A stretch of DNA of 64,000 nt from Acidithiobacillus ferridurans (lineage in GTDB: Bacteria > Pseudomonadota > Gammaproteobacteria > Acidithiobacillales > Acidithiobacillaceae): NCBI RefSeq assembly GCF_003966655.1, contig NZ_AP018795.1:372001-436000 (forward strand), given 5' to 3'. Both the position numbers and the translations under genes were made by a program. This document shows, one piece after another, positions 1-8,707 of this stretch (the first letter of the stretch is position 1; the number at the start of each line of letters is the position of its first letter). The notes beneath the pieces are model-generated. The model was not told the origin of the DNA, searched no databases, and saw nothing but the letters and a program-made list of their open reading frames with translations.

Positions 1-384
1 ATTTTGCCGGTAGTACAGTTGATAGAGTGCGCCCCGGTTAAGTCCGGTAAAGGCGTTAACCCCTTGGGTATCGCCCACGTAGTTCTCCGGGTTGCCATTC
101 TGAATGGCCAGAAACTGTGCGACCAATCGCCCGCCGGTCCACCAGCCGGCGCGACTGGTATTGAAGGCAAAACCGGCCCTAGCCGTAGCATTACCCACGG
201 CACCCGGGGCGATTCCTCCGGAGAAATTGTCGATACCCTCCAGACTGAGGTGCAGATTCCAGGACACCGCCGAGCTCAGATAGTTCGCCTCGGCTATCGA
301 TGGCAATGCCGACAGGCAGCTTAAAATAAGTGCTGCCAGGCAAGCCGGACGACATGCGCGATATCGGTTATATAAATCACTCAT
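1..384 (-). CDS. Carbohydrate-selective porin, OprB family (N-terminal part, runs off window)
   Basis: The reverse strand opens with ATG at 384 and stays open to the window edge (128 codons seen). Residues about 14-33 form a signal peptide ending near an SIAEA cleavage site. The mature part carries GGI, a GWW-GG stretch and an NYVGDTQGVN motif followed by LYQLYY, the pattern of the start of OprB-type beta-barrel porins. This family moves sugars or other small solutes across the outer membrane. The gene starts 12 nt after the stop of the upstream PQQ-propeller gene, with GGGGA as a weak ribosome site, so the two probably form one operon. The C-terminal barrel lies outside the window. Confidence 0.72.
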   Translation of the reverse strand, partial: MSDLYNRYRACRPACLAALILSCLSALPSIAEANYLSSAVSWNLHLSLEGIDNFSGGIAPGAVGNATARAGFAFNTSRAGWWTGGRLVAQFLAIQNGNPENYVGDTQGVNAFTGLNRGALYQLYYRQN

Positions 385-396
385 GCGCCGTCCCCA

Positions 397-1584
397 TCAC
401 TGGCCAATGGCTACCAAGGTCCCGCCGATGGTGCCGACATAGACGCTATCGCCCTTGGGGACGGGGCTGGTGACCACATTCTTGCTATGATAGGTCCACA
501 CCAAGCCTCCGCTCTGTGCATTGAATGCCATGATTTTGTGATCATTTACTTTAAGTACAGCGTCACCTTTCCAAAGTGCCGGTTGTGACTTGGGAATACC
601 ATGCAACTCGCTGCGCCAAAGTACTTCTCCGGTTGTTGCGGAAAGGCCCAGTATATTTCCGTCCTGCGACGCAACAACCACGATTTGCTTGGCCATGACC
701 GGAGCGTAGGCCGTGTAGTCCGCCATCCGGGTATACCATAGTTGCTTCCCGGTTTTAGCGGAGAGGGCATAAACGCCACGATCCCCAGCCCCTGACGCAA
801 TAAAGGCACTGTCATGCCAGATGAGTGCGGTGGTACTAATGGGTCCGTTGGTCGTAAAATTCCATAACGATGTGCCGGTCGTTGTCGAGTACGCATGTAC
901 GGTACCACCCCGATTTCCGATGATCACTTCATGCTTCCAAACGGCGGGTTGCGCCACAAAGCCATAACCAGTCTTCTGTTGCCAACGAATTTTCCCGGTT
1001 TTATCGAAGAGCCCATAAACACTATGATCGGCAGAACCAAAAATGACGGTATGATCCACCACTACCGGTGCCGTCAATTTGGCACCATCTCCCGTAAATG
1101 CCCATAACCGGCGGTTCGGAATATTTCCGACTGGGTAAAAGGCATATAGACTATGACCATCCGTCTGTGCGAAAAGCAAATGATGCTCGTAATGTGTGAG
1201 ATGGCTACACATGCACTCCGGAGGCTCATGTCGGGTGTAGTCCCATATCAACTTGCCAGTTTTGGCCTCGATCGCCCGTAGATAATGGGTGCTGCCCACG
1301 TCAGACGCAACCCAAACCTGTCCATGACCCACGGTTAGGGGCATTAGAATTGTCCCACCGGTCGTAAATTGCCAAAGAATTTTCCCATTTTTCGCCGAGA
1401 AGACATTGGGGCCCTTGGATTGAGCCGTATCGAAATAAACTACGCCATCGGCTACCCGAGGTGAGTTGTAGATCGGCGCATGGACATCCACCGACCACTG
1501 CACCGGCACACCGGCCATGGCCGTCGACACCGCCACTGACGAAAAGATCATCGTTGCCAAAACGATATTAAGTCTAAACCGCAT
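397..1584 (-). CDS. Periplasmic PQQ-type eight-bladed beta-propeller protein
   Basis: The 395-residue protein has a signal peptide (hydrophobic residues about 7-23, cleavage near AMAG) without a lipobox cysteine, so it is probably soluble in the periplasm rather than a BamB-like lipoprotein. About eight repeats of the form G-x-(L/I/V)-W-x-(Y/F) are visible (LWQF, LIWDY, RLWAF, IRWQ, SLWNF, QLWY, VLWR, LVWTY), matching an eight-bladed PQQ_2-type propeller. A CMC pair sits near residue 127. It lacks the extra domains of a true quinoprotein dehydrogenase, so enzyme activity cannot be claimed. Translation starts behind a strong AAGGAGGT site. The OprB-type porin gene follows after 12 nt, which suggests a joint envelope role. 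Confidence 0.75.
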   Translation of the reverse strand: MRFRLNIVLATMIFSSVAVSTAMAGVPVQWSVDVHAPIYNSPRVADGVVYFDTAQSKGPNVFSAKNGKILWQFTTGGTILMPLTVGHGQVWVASDVGSTHYLRAIEAKTGKLIWDYTRHEPPECMCSHLTHYEHHLLFAQTDGHSLYAFYPVGNIPNRRLWAFTGDGAKLTAPVVVDHTVIFGSADHSVYGLFDKTGKIRWQQKTGYGFVAQPAVWKHEVIIGNRGGTVHAYSTTTGTSLWNFTTNGPISTTALIWHDSAFIASGAGDRGVYALSAKTGKQLWYTRMADYTAYAPVMAKQIVVVASQDGNILGLSATTGEVLWRSELHGIPKSQPALWKGDAVLKVNDHKIMAFNAQSGGLVWTYHSKNVVTSPVPKGDSVYVGTIGGTLVAIGQ

Positions 1585-1679
1585 GGGAATACCTCCTTAG
1601 GGGTTGTATGCGCGCTAGTAACAACTATTTCTATCATGTAATTCGTAGGAATATTACACGCTATGCAGCCCGTATTACC

Positions 1680-1696
1680 TGCGACAAATTGTCGCA
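1680..1696. promoter_or_regulatory. Perfect palindrome upstream of the propeller/porin operon
   Basis: TGCGACAA-A-TTGTCGCA is a perfect inverted repeat with 8-bp arms, about 95 nt upstream of the propeller-gene ATG. A TAATAT -10-like hexamer lies between it and the gene. It looks like an operator for a dimeric repressor or activator; the protein is unknown. The rest of 1585-1872 shows no gene. Confidence 0.4.
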
Positions 1697-1872
1697 CCGG
1701 CGCGCAGGATTTATATGTCATAATATTTAAGATTATCGGAATACGCTAAATAAACATTCCGCTCTCCTCGCAGGCGTCTCTGGCTCCACGCATCATTGAG
1801 CCACACGCGCCTTGTTCGGTTACGGAATTTGAGCAGGTGGTTTGGTTTGACCGAACGGCCAAGAACAATGCA

Positions 1873-1901
1873 TTGATCAAATCACTGTAGAAAATGATAA
1901 T
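1873..1901 (+). promoter_or_regulatory. Probable sigma-70 promoter of the A2M/PBP1C remnant
   Basis: TTGATC, a 17-nt spacer and GATAAT give a good sigma-70 match 35 nt before the ATG at 1936, which itself has an AAGGGAAG ribosome site. This places the original gene start at 1936 rather than at the in-frame TTG at 2004. Confidence 0.5.
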
Positions 1902-1935
1902 ATAGCTCAGTAGCCGTAACCCAAGGGAAGCAACG

Positions 1936-3338
1936 ATGCCGCAACGTAAAAGCCGTCGCCGGATTACACTGACAGTGGCAGCATTCCAGCCACCCCTGAG
2001 GCATTGCCTACGGCGCTGACGAACTCCGCGAGCAGTGGTACCACGCTCCCCTTGGTCAACCTGTCCCGCGCCCTGCCCGGCTTGGGGAACGATGCGGAGA
2101 CTTATGCCAGCAATCTGGAGTCCTCCAAGCTGGGGCACCGCTTCCGTGCGGCAGGCCGGGCCAACGACCAGGCGATTCGCGCGGCCCTGAAAGCTGGCGA
2201 CACGGCCAAGGCCGCACGCCTCCAGACCCAGCACGAAGCATGGAAAAAGCAGCAACGTACCCATGCCCTGGACACAGCGGAAAAGGCATACGCCGCGGGC
2301 GACTGGTCATCGGCTGTCGCCGACTACCAGCAACGTATCGGCCTTGGCCATAATGGTAATCCGCAGATCTGGTGGCACCTGGCCAACGCCATCCGCAACA
2401 ATGGCGCGCCCTTCGAGAAAGACATCGCGTACTCCGCCTATCTCGCTTATGAGCGCACCATTCAGCAGCACAAAGCCGATGTCGCCATACTCCTTCCCGC
2501 CCTGAATCTCTTGCGGCAAACTCTGGCGGCGCGCGGTAATCACCTGGCTGAAATTCATCTTCTGGAGGCCATGTATCGCGCTTATCCCGCAGATACGCGG
2601 ATTGCTGCCGATTTGAAAAAAACGGTGATGACCTACGGCTTCCAGGTGCAGAGCGTCACCCCGGATGCCAACCAGTTTCCAACCCGCACCTGCGTGAAAT
2701 TTACCGCCCCGCTCTCCGATGCACCGGATTTTCATGCCAGTAACTGGGTAACCTTCTCCCCCGCCCGGCCCCATGCGGCGGTGGTCCGCGAAAACGGCGG
2801 CATCTGCGTCACCGGTCTGCCTGCGGGCAGCAGCACGCAGATGCATATCCGGGCAGGCCTGCCCGCCATTGCCGGAGCGGTCATGACGGCGGCGAAAAGC
2901 ATTACGTTAACCCTGCCCAATCGCTCGCCCAGCATTATCTCCGATACCGGACGCTTTATCATTCCGGCATCACTGCCACCGGCGGTGGGCTTTTCCAGCG
3001 TCAATATTTCACGGGTCAAACTACAGATCAACCGGGTGCCGGAACGCACCCTGCTGGAGATCGCCGCACCCCCACCGGGCGCACAACTGACCGCCGGTGA
3101 GCCGGTCAGTATTCGCGTGCTCGGCGGCAGCCGACCTTTTCATTTTCTGGTCGATGGCCGCCCCATTCCGTCCAACCCGGCCTTGAGAAGTGTGCGCTGG
3201 ACGCCCTCTGTGGCGGGCTTTTATCATCTCAGCATTCTCGACGCCAACGGCAAGCTGGTGAAGCGGGCGTTGCGGGCAGTACCGCCGATCAGCGCGGGAA
3301 ATGTGGAGTGGGGCAGCACTACCGTTGCGCAGAAGTAG
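1936..3338 (+). pseudogene. Alpha-2-macroglobulin N-terminus fused to the PBP1C C-terminus (deletion remnant)
   Basis: From 2004 a 444-codon frame is open. Residues about 75-205 are a helical TPR-like segment. Residues about 212-349 match the first macroglobulin domains of long bacterial alpha-2-macroglobulins (GFQVQSVTPDA, a CVKF-PL motif, ICVTGLPAG, IRAGLP, VNISRVKLQINRVPERTLL). From about residue 350 the protein turns into the C-terminal domain of penicillin-binding protein 1C (APPPGAQL, FLVDGRPI, a W-P turn, LSILDANG). In many proteobacteria the A2M gene precedes pbpC, so a large deletion between the two would give exactly this in-frame join near 3045. A proper start (promoter, ribosome site, ATG 1936) lies in another frame and stops at 2019, so a second lesion sits in the signal peptide. 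About 1,400 A2M residues and the glycosyltransferase/transpeptidase domains are missing. It is probably non-functional. Confidence 0.72.
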
Positions 3339-3359
3339 AAAACTCAAAACACCCGCCAG

Positions 3360-3719
3360 TCAGAACCGCTCCAGGCGACTTCGGACGGCCCTCGCCAAAG
3401 GGCGCGTGTCCGTCTCTGCCGATAGCACCAGCATCAGGAGCGCATCCGCTCCCACGGGCACAAAAAGTGCCGTATATCTGTCACAGCGAATGCTGATCTC
3501 CTGTGCCGGACATTCGGCAAGACCAGAGCTGATATGCTCTGCAAGACGCATAATGGCAGCCCCGGCGATACCGATAAGATGCTGGTCCACTATTGTTTCT
3601 CCCTCCTGAAAAATCACCGCCCCTTCGTTGGAAATCAGCGCGGCACCTTGTATTTCTGGCGATATGGCGCCGAGTTGTGCGTAGAGATCGTCAAACATGT
3701 CCTGATTCAAGATACCCAT
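3360..3719 (-). CDS. Roadblock/LC7-like protein
   Basis: This small protein (119 residues from ATG 3719) has the alternating strand-helix pattern of roadblock/LC7 folds: AALISNEGAVIFQEG, then a GIAGAAIMRLAEH helix, then TALFVPVGADALLMLVLS. Such proteins act as dimeric scaffolds or GTPase regulators, often in signalling or motility. The start at 3719 is preferred because AGAGGTG lies about 11 nt upstream; the more upstream GTG overlaps that site. The gene follows the ODP-type diiron gene after 17 nt, so they probably share a transcript. No partner GTPase gene (MglA-like) is seen nearby. The partner and role are unknown. Confidence 0.55.
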   Translation of the reverse strand: MGILNQDMFDDLYAQLGAISPEIQGAALISNEGAVIFQEGETIVDQHLIGIAGAAIMRLAEHISSGLAECPAQEISIRCDRYTALFVPVGADALLMLVLSAETDTRPLARAVRSRLERF

Positions 3720-3736
3720 CTTTCGATGCACCTCTT

Positions 3737-4528
3737 TCAGAGATACTCGGGAATAGGAAACTGAAAGTCCTTCTGGGTCAACAGATCAGGCCCCGATTCC
3801 AGCCCCTCGAACCAGTCGAGGAAAGCCAGGACCGTCTCCCGCCCCTTGAAGGAAGCGCCGTGTTGCGGCACGATCCATTCGATGTCCATGCCCCGCGCCA
3901 TATTGGTCCAGAGCCTGCAGACTTTCTGGCCACCCATATAACGACGGTGGAAGCCATCCATGGAGGTTGCCGCACGATGTGCCGCAAACGCTTCCGCACC
4001 TTCAATTACCTTGGAAGCATCATGCCCACTGACCAGGTTAGCGCCCAGATCTCCGGAGAACAGAATCTTGCTCACCGGATCGTAAACCTGGAAATTGCCC
4101 ACCGAATGCATGTAATGCGCGGGCACGATAAAGAGTTCCTGCCCCGCCAGATTGACCCTCATGCCCTGCGGCGGAATACCGATAACTCGCCCGGCGGTCA
4201 TCCCCTTGGAGCAGAAGTGCGGCAGGAAACGGGTCCATTCATTGGCGATGAGGATCTTCGCGTCGGTGATCAGCAGCCAGCCGTTGGCAGAGGCGACGAT
4301 ATCCGGATCCTCATGAGAGGCAAATACATAATCGAGATGCGCCGGCAGGAAATAGCTCGCCATTTCCGCCAGCAGATTCTTGTAGGTGAGGTTACCGCCC
4401 GGGTCGAGCAGCATCCCTTCGCCATTGTTGACGATGAGGAACTGATTGGCCTGAATCCCCTCGCCTTCCACCAAGTCGGTGAAGGCGATGCATTTATGCG
4501 TTCCGTTGTCATAGAGCAACTGGGACAT
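3737..4528 (-). CDS. Oxygen-binding diiron protein (ODP), metallo-beta-lactamase fold
   Basis: This 263-residue protein has the metallo-beta-lactamase fold of the flavodiiron/ODP branch. The metal site is visible as H72-x-D74-x-D76 in SHEDPD, H138 in VPAH, D160 in FSGDLGAN and H223 in VPQHG. The HxDxD form replaces the HxHxDH of hydrolases and points to a diiron O2/NO-binding centre. There is no flavodoxin domain, so it is a stand-alone ODP core rather than a full flavodiiron reductase. Known ODPs sense or reduce oxygen. It is co-directional with the roadblock gene, so an O2-sensing signalling pair is possible, but this is inference. A TAGCA-GTT-TGCTA inverted repeat lies upstream at 4608-4620. 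Confidence 0.75.
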   Translation of the reverse strand: MSQLLYDNGTHKCIAFTDLVEGEGIQANQFLIVNNGEGMLLDPGGNLTYKNLLAEMASYFLPAHLDYVFASHEDPDIVASANGWLLITDAKILIANEWTRFLPHFCSKGMTAGRVIGIPPQGMRVNLAGQELFIVPAHYMHSVGNFQVYDPVSKILFSGDLGANLVSGHDASKVIEGAEAFAAHRAATSMDGFHRRYMGGQKVCRLWTNMARGMDIEWIVPQHGASFKGRETVLAFLDWFEGLESGPDLLTQKDFQFPIPEYL

Positions 4529-4670
4529 TATGAACTCCTGATGGAAGTGGCATCGGCCAACATTTGTGCAGCCCGATAGAATGTTAAAATACCCAAATCA
4601 AATATTATAGCAGTTTGCTATTTCTTTTAAACGCCCCTACGAATGGCTGATCTGTGAGCACACGGAGAAG

Positions 4671-5426
4671 TCAGTTCAGACGCCGCTGCATGACGATACC
4701 CAGGCCGAGCCCCATGGCAGCCAGCATCAGGGTCAGTACGATGCCGTAGAGCCAGCCATCCTGGCTGACGAAACGCGCGATCCAGGCCTGAAAGCCGGTC
4801 TGCTGTACCTCGATATGTTGTTCCTGCCTAGCCACCACCTGATCGTGACGGACCAGGAAAGTATCCAGGGTATAGCGCCCCAAAGGCAGAGAAGCCGGCA
4901 GGGCCATACGAGCCGAAAAAAGTTGTCCACCCTCAATATGCACCCCTTGCGACTGCACCACATAGTCACGACGGCGCAGTTTGTTCTTCAGAAAAGCCTG
5001 CTGCCACGCAGCCACGTCCGCCGGCTCCGGCTGATAGCTGGCCTGCCGGGACAGATGGTCGGGGTCCAGACCCAGCAACTGCCGGGTCGCCAAGGGCAGC
5101 AACTGGTCTACAGGCGCTGAGGAGAGCATCTCCCAGATACCGGGGGCACCTGTCACCGTCACCCTGGCGCCGGTCAGCCAGATGGGCCCAGTCCGGGTTT
5201 TGCGTAACATGGCCTCGGTAGCCGCGGGAGAGTGCAGCAGGACAATCACCTGCCCCGGTTGGGAGAGAGCACCGTAAACCAGTAGTTCCCGCCCTGTAAA
5301 ATGGCTGGTGACCTTCACCACGTCGTTACTGGTGCCGACCACCAGAGGCTCCGCCGCCAGCACGGGTGTCATCCATACCGTCATCAACGCGGCGAGACCC
5401 ATGAGGCAAAGCTTTACCAGACGCAT
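4671..5426 (-). CDS. TIGR02186-family membrane protein
   Basis: The 251-residue protein has a signal peptide (residues about 1-24), a periplasmic beta-rich body with the GRELLVYGAL and GPIWLTG motifs, and one C-terminal transmembrane segment (about 224-245) ending in QRRLN. This matches the TIGR02186/Alph_Pro_TM family of unknown biochemical function. Family members are commonly found beside TauE/SafE-type exporters, and here the start codon directly abuts the stop of the exporter gene (TAGATG). A role in anion, possibly sulfite or sulfonate, handling at the membrane is inferred from that link. Confidence 0.75.
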   Translation of the reverse strand: MRLVKLCLMGLAALMTVWMTPVLAAEPLVVGTSNDVVKVTSHFTGRELLVYGALSQPGQVIVLLHSPAATEAMLRKTRTGPIWLTGARVTVTGAPGIWEMLSSAPVDQLLPLATRQLLGLDPDHLSRQASYQPEPADVAAWQQAFLKNKLRRRDYVVQSQGVHIEGGQLFSARMALPASLPLGRYTLDTFLVRHDQVVARQEQHIEVQQTGFQAWIARFVSQDGWLYGIVLTLMLAAMGLGLGIVMQRRLN

Positions 5427-6344
5427 CTAAACCACTCGTGCCATGCTGTAGAGGTGCTCGGGCGGAATCACCAGCCCCAGACCCATCTTGATGGCGACGC
5501 CCAAAACCACCAGCGCCAGCACCAGACGCAACTGCTCCCCACGCATCAGCGCCCCCAGCCTGGCACCGAACTGTGTCCCGAATATGGAGCCCAGCACCAG
5601 CGCCAGGACCAGGTAAGGATCAACGGCGTGGTTCATGCCGGCCTGCAAAATGCCCACTTCCGCGCTGGTAAACAGCAACTGAAATAGCGAAGTCCCTACC
5701 ACCACCCTGGTCGGCATCTTGAGCAGATACAGCATGATCGGGACCATGACGAAACCGCCGCCCACCCCCATCAGCGACGCCATGATTCCCACCGCGAAAC
5801 CCAGCAGTACAGGTGCCAGAATGGAGAGGCGCAGTCCGGAAACAGGGAATTCCATCCGCCAGGGCAATCGATCCAGCCAGGAAATCCCTGCCTGCACTTT
5901 CTTTTTGTTTTTACCGGGATGATGGCCCCAACGCATGGCGAGGGTCGACTCCACGAGCATGGAGATGCCGATAAATCCCAGCAGGCCGACGTAAAGGAAG
6001 GTGACCACTAGTCCAAAATACCCGGACGCATCCAGGATACGCGCCACATGCACACCCAGCAGTCCACCCATCCAGCTCCCCGCGAGGAGGATGAAGGCCA
6101 TGCGCATGTCTACATTACCCATACGCCAGTGCGCATAACTCCCGACAGCCGACGCCCCAACGATTTGCGCCGCGCCGGTGCCCACTGCCACGAGGGGTGG
6201 CACACCGACAAAAATCAACAGCGGAGTGATCAGAAACCCGCCTCCGACCCCCGTCAACCCGGAGAGAAAGCCGACGATCAGACCAAAGCCGATGATCAGC
6301 CAGATATTCACCGCCATATGAGCGACCGGGAGGAAAAGCTCCAA
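5427..6344 (-). CDS. TauE/SafE (TSUP) family anion exporter
   Basis: The 305-residue membrane protein has about eight hydrophobic segments and two internal repeats carrying the family signature: GLTGVGGGFLITPLL near residue 30 and MGVGGGFVMVPIML near residue 190. TSUP proteins export or import sulfite, sulfonates or related organic anions. The reading frame opens at TTG 6344, just after the stop of the USP gene. An ATG nine codons in (MAVNIW) is an alternative start. It sits in the middle of a USP-TSUP-TIGR02186 operon. Sulfite export would fit a sulfur oxidiser, but the substrate is not shown by sequence. Confidence 0.82.
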   Translation of the reverse strand: MELFLPVAHMAVNIWLIIGFGLIVGFLSGLTGVGGGFLITPLLIFVGVPPLVAVGTGAAQIVGASAVGSYAHWRMGNVDMRMAFILLAGSWMGGLLGVHVARILDASGYFGLVVTFLYVGLLGFIGISMLVESTLAMRWGHHPGKNKKKVQAGISWLDRLPWRMEFPVSGLRLSILAPVLLGFAVGIMASLMGVGGGFVMVPIMLYLLKMPTRVVVGTSLFQLLFTSAEVGILQAGMNHAVDPYLVLALVLGSIFGTQFGARLGALMRGEQLRLVLALVVLGVAIKMGLGLVIPPEHLYSMARVV

Positions 6345-6345
6345 C

Positions 6346-6879
6346 TTACGCGTCTCCGGGGGATCTGACAGAAACCATCACGCCGGCACAGATCTGATCC
6401 ATCGGGGTATCGGGCGGAACCATCAGGACCGGCACCTTCAGCGTCAGGCTCAGTCTGGCGCCCAGGCCACCGAGCAAATGCGGCAGACCAAGGGGCCTGC
6501 TCTCGGTGCCATAGCCACGCTGGCCCACCACCACCATGATGATATGCGGATCCTGTTCGACCAGCCTGGGGATTTCCACCTCGGGAGCACCTTCGACCAG
6601 ATAGTATTCCGGCAGGAGAATTCCACAGTGTTCCTGTATGCGCTCTGCGACACCTCGCAGATTTTCTTCCGCCTCGATGCGGGCATCCGCCAGCAGCCGG
6701 TTTTTGAGATCACTGGAAAAAAGCCCACCGCCAAACCCCAGGGGCACCGTCGGCACCTGCAAGGTCGTCACCAGACCCAAATGACCACCCAGCAGGTGGG
6801 TAAAGCGCGCAGCCACCGCTGCGGCCAGCAGGGCATTTTCCGAACCATCCACGGCCGCCAGTATCACATGCTCGGACAT
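6346..6879 (-). CDS. Universal stress protein (UspA family)
   Basis: The 177-residue protein begins with the typical VILAAVDGSENALLA strand-loop and has a C-terminal VVGQRGYG...LGGLGARLSLTLKVPVLMVP segment, which corresponds to the ATP-binding G-2x-G-9x-G region but with a divergent final part. USPs bind ATP or act as dimeric stress regulators in the cytoplasm. It is the first gene of the operon with the TSUP exporter and the TIGR02186 protein. AAGGCGG precedes the ATG. Confidence 0.8.
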   Translation of the reverse strand: MSEHVILAAVDGSENALLAAAVAARFTHLLGGHLGLVTTLQVPTVPLGFGGGLFSSDLKNRLLADARIEAEENLRGVAERIQEHCGILLPEYYLVEGAPEVEIPRLVEQDPHIIMVVVGQRGYGTESRPLGLPHLLGGLGARLSLTLKVPVLMVPPDTPMDQICAGVMVSVRSPGDA

Positions 6880-7041
6880 AGCCGCCTTTCCATACTGAGG
6901 AGTCCCGGAAATATTAGATTATCCGCATAGGTCTGTCGAGGACGGCGTTGTCCGCAGCGCACTTGCATCGCAATGGAGGCTCTTTTACAATGGTCTCATT
7001 CCGCCGGTGCGTGCGTTTGCACGGGCGTGAGCAAAACGCTC

Positions 7042-7092
7042 CCTCCATCAGGAGGTTTGGGTACGACAGGTCTCCTGATCGTACCTTTTTTA
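7042..7092 (+). promoter_or_regulatory. Possible transcription attenuator in the purH leader
   Basis: GGTACGA (7060-7066) and TCGTACC (7079-7085) form a stem followed by TTTTTT, a rho-independent terminator 37 nt before purH. Just upstream, ATCAGGAG (7048-7055) can pair with CTCCTGAT (7072-7079), which overlaps the 3' arm of the terminator. The two structures exclude each other, the usual layout of terminator/antiterminator control. The upstream leader (6900-7040) does not match a riboswitch class I can recognise. Confidence 0.5.
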
Positions 7093-7128
7093 GTTTGGAC
7101 TGCCACTTTTTCGGAGGCCGTGGGATTT

Positions 7129-8694
7129 ATGGGTGAGATTACAAGGGCGCTCATCAGCGTTTCCGACAAGCGTGGCATTGTGGAATTTGCCCGGCGGTTG
7201 CAGGATTTTGGGGTGGAGATACTCTCTACCGGCGGTACCGCCAAAGCCCTGATGGCCGATGGTGTCGCGGTGCAGGAAGTGGGGGACTATACCGGTTTCC
7301 CGGAACTGCTGGAGGGCCGCCTCAAAACCCTGCACCCCAAAATCCACGGCGGGCTGCTGGCGAAGCGCGACGACAGCAGCCACACCCGGCAAATGGCCGA
7401 GTACGGCATCCCCGCCATCGATCTCCTCTGCGTCAATCTTTATCCCTTCGCCGAGACCATCGCCAGCGCCGATTGCACACTGGAAGAAGCCATCGAAAAC
7501 ATCGATATCGGCGGTCCGACCATGCTCCGTGCGGCAGCGAAGAACTGGGAGGGCGTCACCGTCCTCGTCGACCCCAATGATTATGCCGCCGTACTACAGG
7601 AGATGGAACAGAGTTACGGCGGCGTCGGCGCCAGTACCCGCTTCCGCCTGGCCACCAAAGTCTTCGCCCACACGGCGCGCTATGACGGAGCCATCGCCAA
7701 CTATCTCTCCAGCCTGGGCCCCGATGGCAACCGGACAACCTTCCCGCAGACTCTGTCCCTGCAATTTAAGAAAGCGCAGGATCTGCGCTACGGCGAAAAT
7801 CCCCATCAGGCCGCCGCCTTCTACCGCGATGGCAGCGGCGGCGGACTGGCGGACGCCCATCAGTTGCAGGGCAAGGAACTGTCTTACAACAATATCGGGG
7901 ACGGTGACGCCGCCGTCGCGCTGGTGATGGAATTTGCCGAACCCGCCTGTTGCGTGGTGAAGCACGGCAATCCCTGCGGCGTGGCCGTGGGACCGGATCT
8001 GCTCGGTGCCTATCAGCGCGCATGGGCCGGCGATCCGATATCCGCCTTCGGCGGCATCGTCGCCTGTAACCGGCCGCTGGATGCACAGACTGCCGAACTC
8101 ATTAGCGGCCAGTTCATCGAGATGGTACTGGCGCCCGCCATTTTACCCGATGCCCGGCCCATTCTGGCCAAAAAGAAAAATCTGCGGGTGCTCGCCTTTG
8201 ACGATGGCCGCGCCTGGCGGCGGACAGGCTGGGATTACAAGCGCGTGCGGGGAGGCTTGTTGGTACAGAACTTTGATCAGGCCATGGAAGCGGAAGCGGA
8301 CTGGAAAGTGGTCTCCGAACGCGCACCGACGGCACAGGAAGCCCGTGATCTCGCCTTTGTCTGGCGGGTTGGTAAATACGTGCGCTCCAACGCCATTGTC
8401 TATGGCCGCGAAGGCCAGACCATCGGCATCGGTGCGGGGCAGACGAGCCGGGTGGATGCGGCCAGATGCGGGGTAGCCAAGGCCCTGGAACTGGGCTTCG
8501 ATCTGCACGGTGCGGCGCTGGCTTCTGACGCTTTCTTCCCTTTCCGCGATGGGGTCGATGCGGCGGCGGCGGCGGGCGTAAAGGCGATCATCCAACCCGG
8601 CGGCTCCATCCGTGATGAAGAAGTCATCGCCAGCGTCAATGAACACGGCATCGCCATGGTTTTCACCGGTGTGCGCCATTTCCGGCATGGTTGA
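7129..8694 (+). CDS. purH: Bifunctional AICAR formyltransferase/IMP cyclohydrolase
   Basis: PurH performs the last two steps of IMP synthesis: formylation of AICAR using 10-formyl-THF and ring closure to IMP, in the cytoplasm. The 521-residue product is of normal length. The N-terminal MGS-like cyclohydrolase domain starts [11 protein letters not shown] with STGGTAKAL near residue 30. The C-terminal transformylase domain carries [10 protein letters not shown] and the catalytic [11 protein letters not shown] segment. ATG 7129 was chosen because GGAGG lies about 12 nt upstream and homologous sequence begins here; the frame is open further upstream but without similarity. purD follows after 13 nt. 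Expression may be attenuated by the leader terminator. Confidence 0.96.
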   Translation: MGEITRALISVSDKRGIVEFARRLQDFGVEILSTGGTAKALMADGVAVQEVGDYTGFPELLEGRLKTLHPKIHGGLLAKRDDSSHTRQMAEYGIPAIDLLCVNLYPFAETIASADCTLEEAIENIDIGGPTMLRAAAKNWEGVTVLVDPNDYAAVLQEMEQSYGGVGASTRFRLATKVFAHTARYDGAIANYLSSLGPDGNRTTFPQTLSLQFKKAQDLRYGENPHQAAAFYRDGSGGGLADAHQLQGKELSYNNIGDGDAAVALVMEFAEPACCVVKHGNPCGVAVGPDLLGAYQRAWAGDPISAFGGIVACNRPLDAQTAELISGQFIEMVLAPAILPDARPILAKKKNLRVLAFDDGRAWRRTGWDYKRVRGGLLVQNFDQAMEAEADWKVVSERAPTAQEARDLAFVWRVGKYVRSNAIVYGREGQTIGIGAGQTSRVDAARCGVAKALELGFDLHGAALASDAFFPFRDGVDAAAAAGVKAIIQPGGSIRDEEVIASVNEHGIAMVFTGVRHFRHG

Positions 8695-8707
8695 GGAGAA
8701 AACGCAG

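Noticed and set aside
3593-4579. 328-codon + strand open frame
   Set aside because: Shadow of the ODP gene on the other strand; the ODP metal motifs are intact.
6900-7060. ZTP or purine riboswitch upstream of purH
   Set aside because: Conserved core blocks of these classes could not be found by eye; only the terminator/antiterminator part is supported.
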